DNA from: Mycobacterium sp.
Lineage (GTDB): Bacteria > Actinomycetota > Actinomycetes > Mycobacteriales > Mycobacteriaceae
Length of the DNA stretch: 43,191 bases
Assembly (NCBI GenBank): GCA_023264735.1
Contig: JAHFVD010000064.1
Location: forward strand, 1-43,191
Direction of reading: 5' to 3'
Part shown: positions 42,681 through 43,191 of the stretch, piece after piece
How positions within the stretch are numbered: the stretch's first letter is position 1
How the letters are laid out: each line of letters opens with the position of its first letter
The notes under the pieces: generated by a model
Told to the model about the DNA's origin: nothing
Databases searched by the model: none
What the model saw: only the letters and a program-made list of their open reading frames with translations
Program-made: the position numbers and the translations under genes

Positions 42681-42841
42681 CCTGGCCGTTCGGCAACGCT
42701 CCATGGAGCCGGCGGCAACGTCGGCTGCCCGAGGTAGGAGAGGGACCCTTCGGGGGGTCGGTGCCTTCCTTCGGGGCTGTGTGGCGAGGTTCCCGCAGCT
42801 CTGTGACTCCCTGCCGATAACGGGAAGAAAAAGGAGCGAAC
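42681..42841 (+). promoter_or_regulatory. Structured leader of unassigned type before the secreted-protein gene
   Basis: The 311-bp gap 42531-42841 holds the rpsI terminator and then this region. It has AGCCG/CGGCT (42707-42726), GACCC/GGGTC (42744-42759) and a CC-TTCG-GG stem (42768-42775), then GAGGTTCCCGCAGCTC and a strong AAAAGGAGCG ribosome site. Two TTCG tetraloops and many G-runs suggest a folded 5' UTR. A c-di-AMP (ydaO-type) riboswitch is one possibility, because those often precede genes for secreted proteins in actinobacteria, but the conserved blocks are not clearly met. Confidence 0.35.
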
Positions 42842-43191
42842 ATGAACACGATGACGAAGATGGCCGCTGGTGCGGTTCTCGGTGGATCGATGCTCGTCGC
42901 GGGTGGTTTTGGTCTCGCGAACGCGACCCCGGACGCTCCGGCGGTGCCGCAACCCCAGGCGCCTGCGCCGGTGACCGGTGAGAGCCTCAACGTGGGCCTC
43001 ACCGTCGATGGCCAGCAGGTCGGCACCATCCAGAACGTGTCGCTGAACACCGCCCAGACCCTGGCCTCCAGCGTGTGCCCGAGCGACGACCTGTCGTCCA
43101 AGCTGCCGCAGCTGGCCACCAACCAGATCGACACCGTTCCCGTGTGCGCCAGCGGCACCACCGGGGTGAGCTACACGTTCACCACCAGTGG
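42842..43191 (+). CDS. Secreted protein of unknown function, 5' part only
   Basis: ATG at 42842 after AAAAGGAGCG; 116 codons are present and the frame is open at the window edge. A signal peptide covers about residues 1-29 (KMAAGAVLGGSMLVAGGFGL, ending ANA). The mature start is rich in proline and alanine, then GLTVDGQQVGTIQNVSLNTA suggests beta strands, with cysteines in SSVCPSDD and VPVCASG that could pair. I do not recognise the family. In M. tuberculosis glmM follows rpsI, so this gene is an addition here or lies before glmM. Confidence 0.8.
   Translation, partial: MNTMTKMAAGAVLGGSMLVAGGFGLANATPDAPAVPQPQAPAPVTGESLNVGLTVDGQQVGTIQNVSLNTAQTLASSVCPSDDLSSKLPQLATNQIDTVPVCASGTTGVSYTFTTS

Overview
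The window is high-GC actinobacterial DNA, almost certainly from a rapidly growing mycobacterium (Mycolicibacterium type). The evidence is the gene order infA-rpmJ-rpsM-rpsK-rpsD-rpoA-rplQ-truA, cutinase-like genes next to truA, a complete ESX-4 type VII secretion locus (eccB4, mycP4, eccD4, eccC4, a Rv3446c-like gene, esxU, esxT) and then rplM-rpsI. This is the M. tuberculosis Rv3463-Rv3442c neighbourhood, enlarged by two accessory insertions. Start codons are often GTG, gene overlaps of the ATGA/GTGA kind are frequent, and several genes look leaderless. I saw no tRNA, rRNA, CRISPR array, IS element or phage gene.

Layout. (1) 1-3816, minus strand: a REC/thioredoxin-reductase-like fusion, a cyclic-nucleotide-binding-domain histidine kinase and the 5' part of an F420-type luciferase-like oxidoreductase, probably one operon. 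(2) 4078-8738, plus strand: translation and transcription core genes with structured intergenic RNAs. (3) 8735-11305, minus strand: a tandem array of four cutinase-like genes, one a pseudogene. (4) 11366-14260: a DMT-type exporter, a divergent CGNR zinc-finger regulator with an operator placed over the exporter start site, and a saccharopine-dehydrogenase-like reductase. (5) 14265-23278: the most unusual part. A minus-strand operon holds an unrecognised 480-aa protein with a possible lipid-binding fold, a small helical/beta-sandwich protein, a class III nucleotidyl cyclase fused to a STAND ATPase and TPR-like region, and a large FAD-dependent desaturase-like enzyme. Divergent from it lie a second helical/beta-sandwich protein and a polyprenyl diphosphate synthase. 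I read this as an isoprenoid or lipid pathway with its own signalling ATPase and possible structural proteins. (6) 23341-26262: a DUF1023-type hydrolase with a WXG100-like N-terminus and two lipoproteins (LppA-like), preceded by the stump of a small partner gene. (7) 26313-35543: ESX-4, with leaderless-type promoters before eccB4, eccC4 and eccD4. (8) 35604-41387: an inserted module with a GAF-domain activator, aldehyde dehydrogenase, zinc alcohol dehydrogenase, GNAT acetyltransferase and double-hotdog thioesterase. A remnant copy of the acetyltransferase 3' end sits on the far side, next to esxT. (9) 41384-42606: the rplM-rpsI operon with promoter, leader hairpins and terminator. (10) 42607-43191: a structured leader and the 5' part of a secreted protein that runs off the window.

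Working together. The ribosomal genes and ESX-4 are the conserved backbone. The accessory parts suggest cell-envelope lipid work (cutinases, prenyl/FAD cluster, thioesterase), short-chain alcohol oxidation under a dedicated activator, and cyclic-nucleotide signalling (a cyclase at 16322-19501 and a CNB-domain kinase at 614-2098). No direct link between the last two can be seen in the sequence. All functional calls come from motif reading and gene order; no database search was run.
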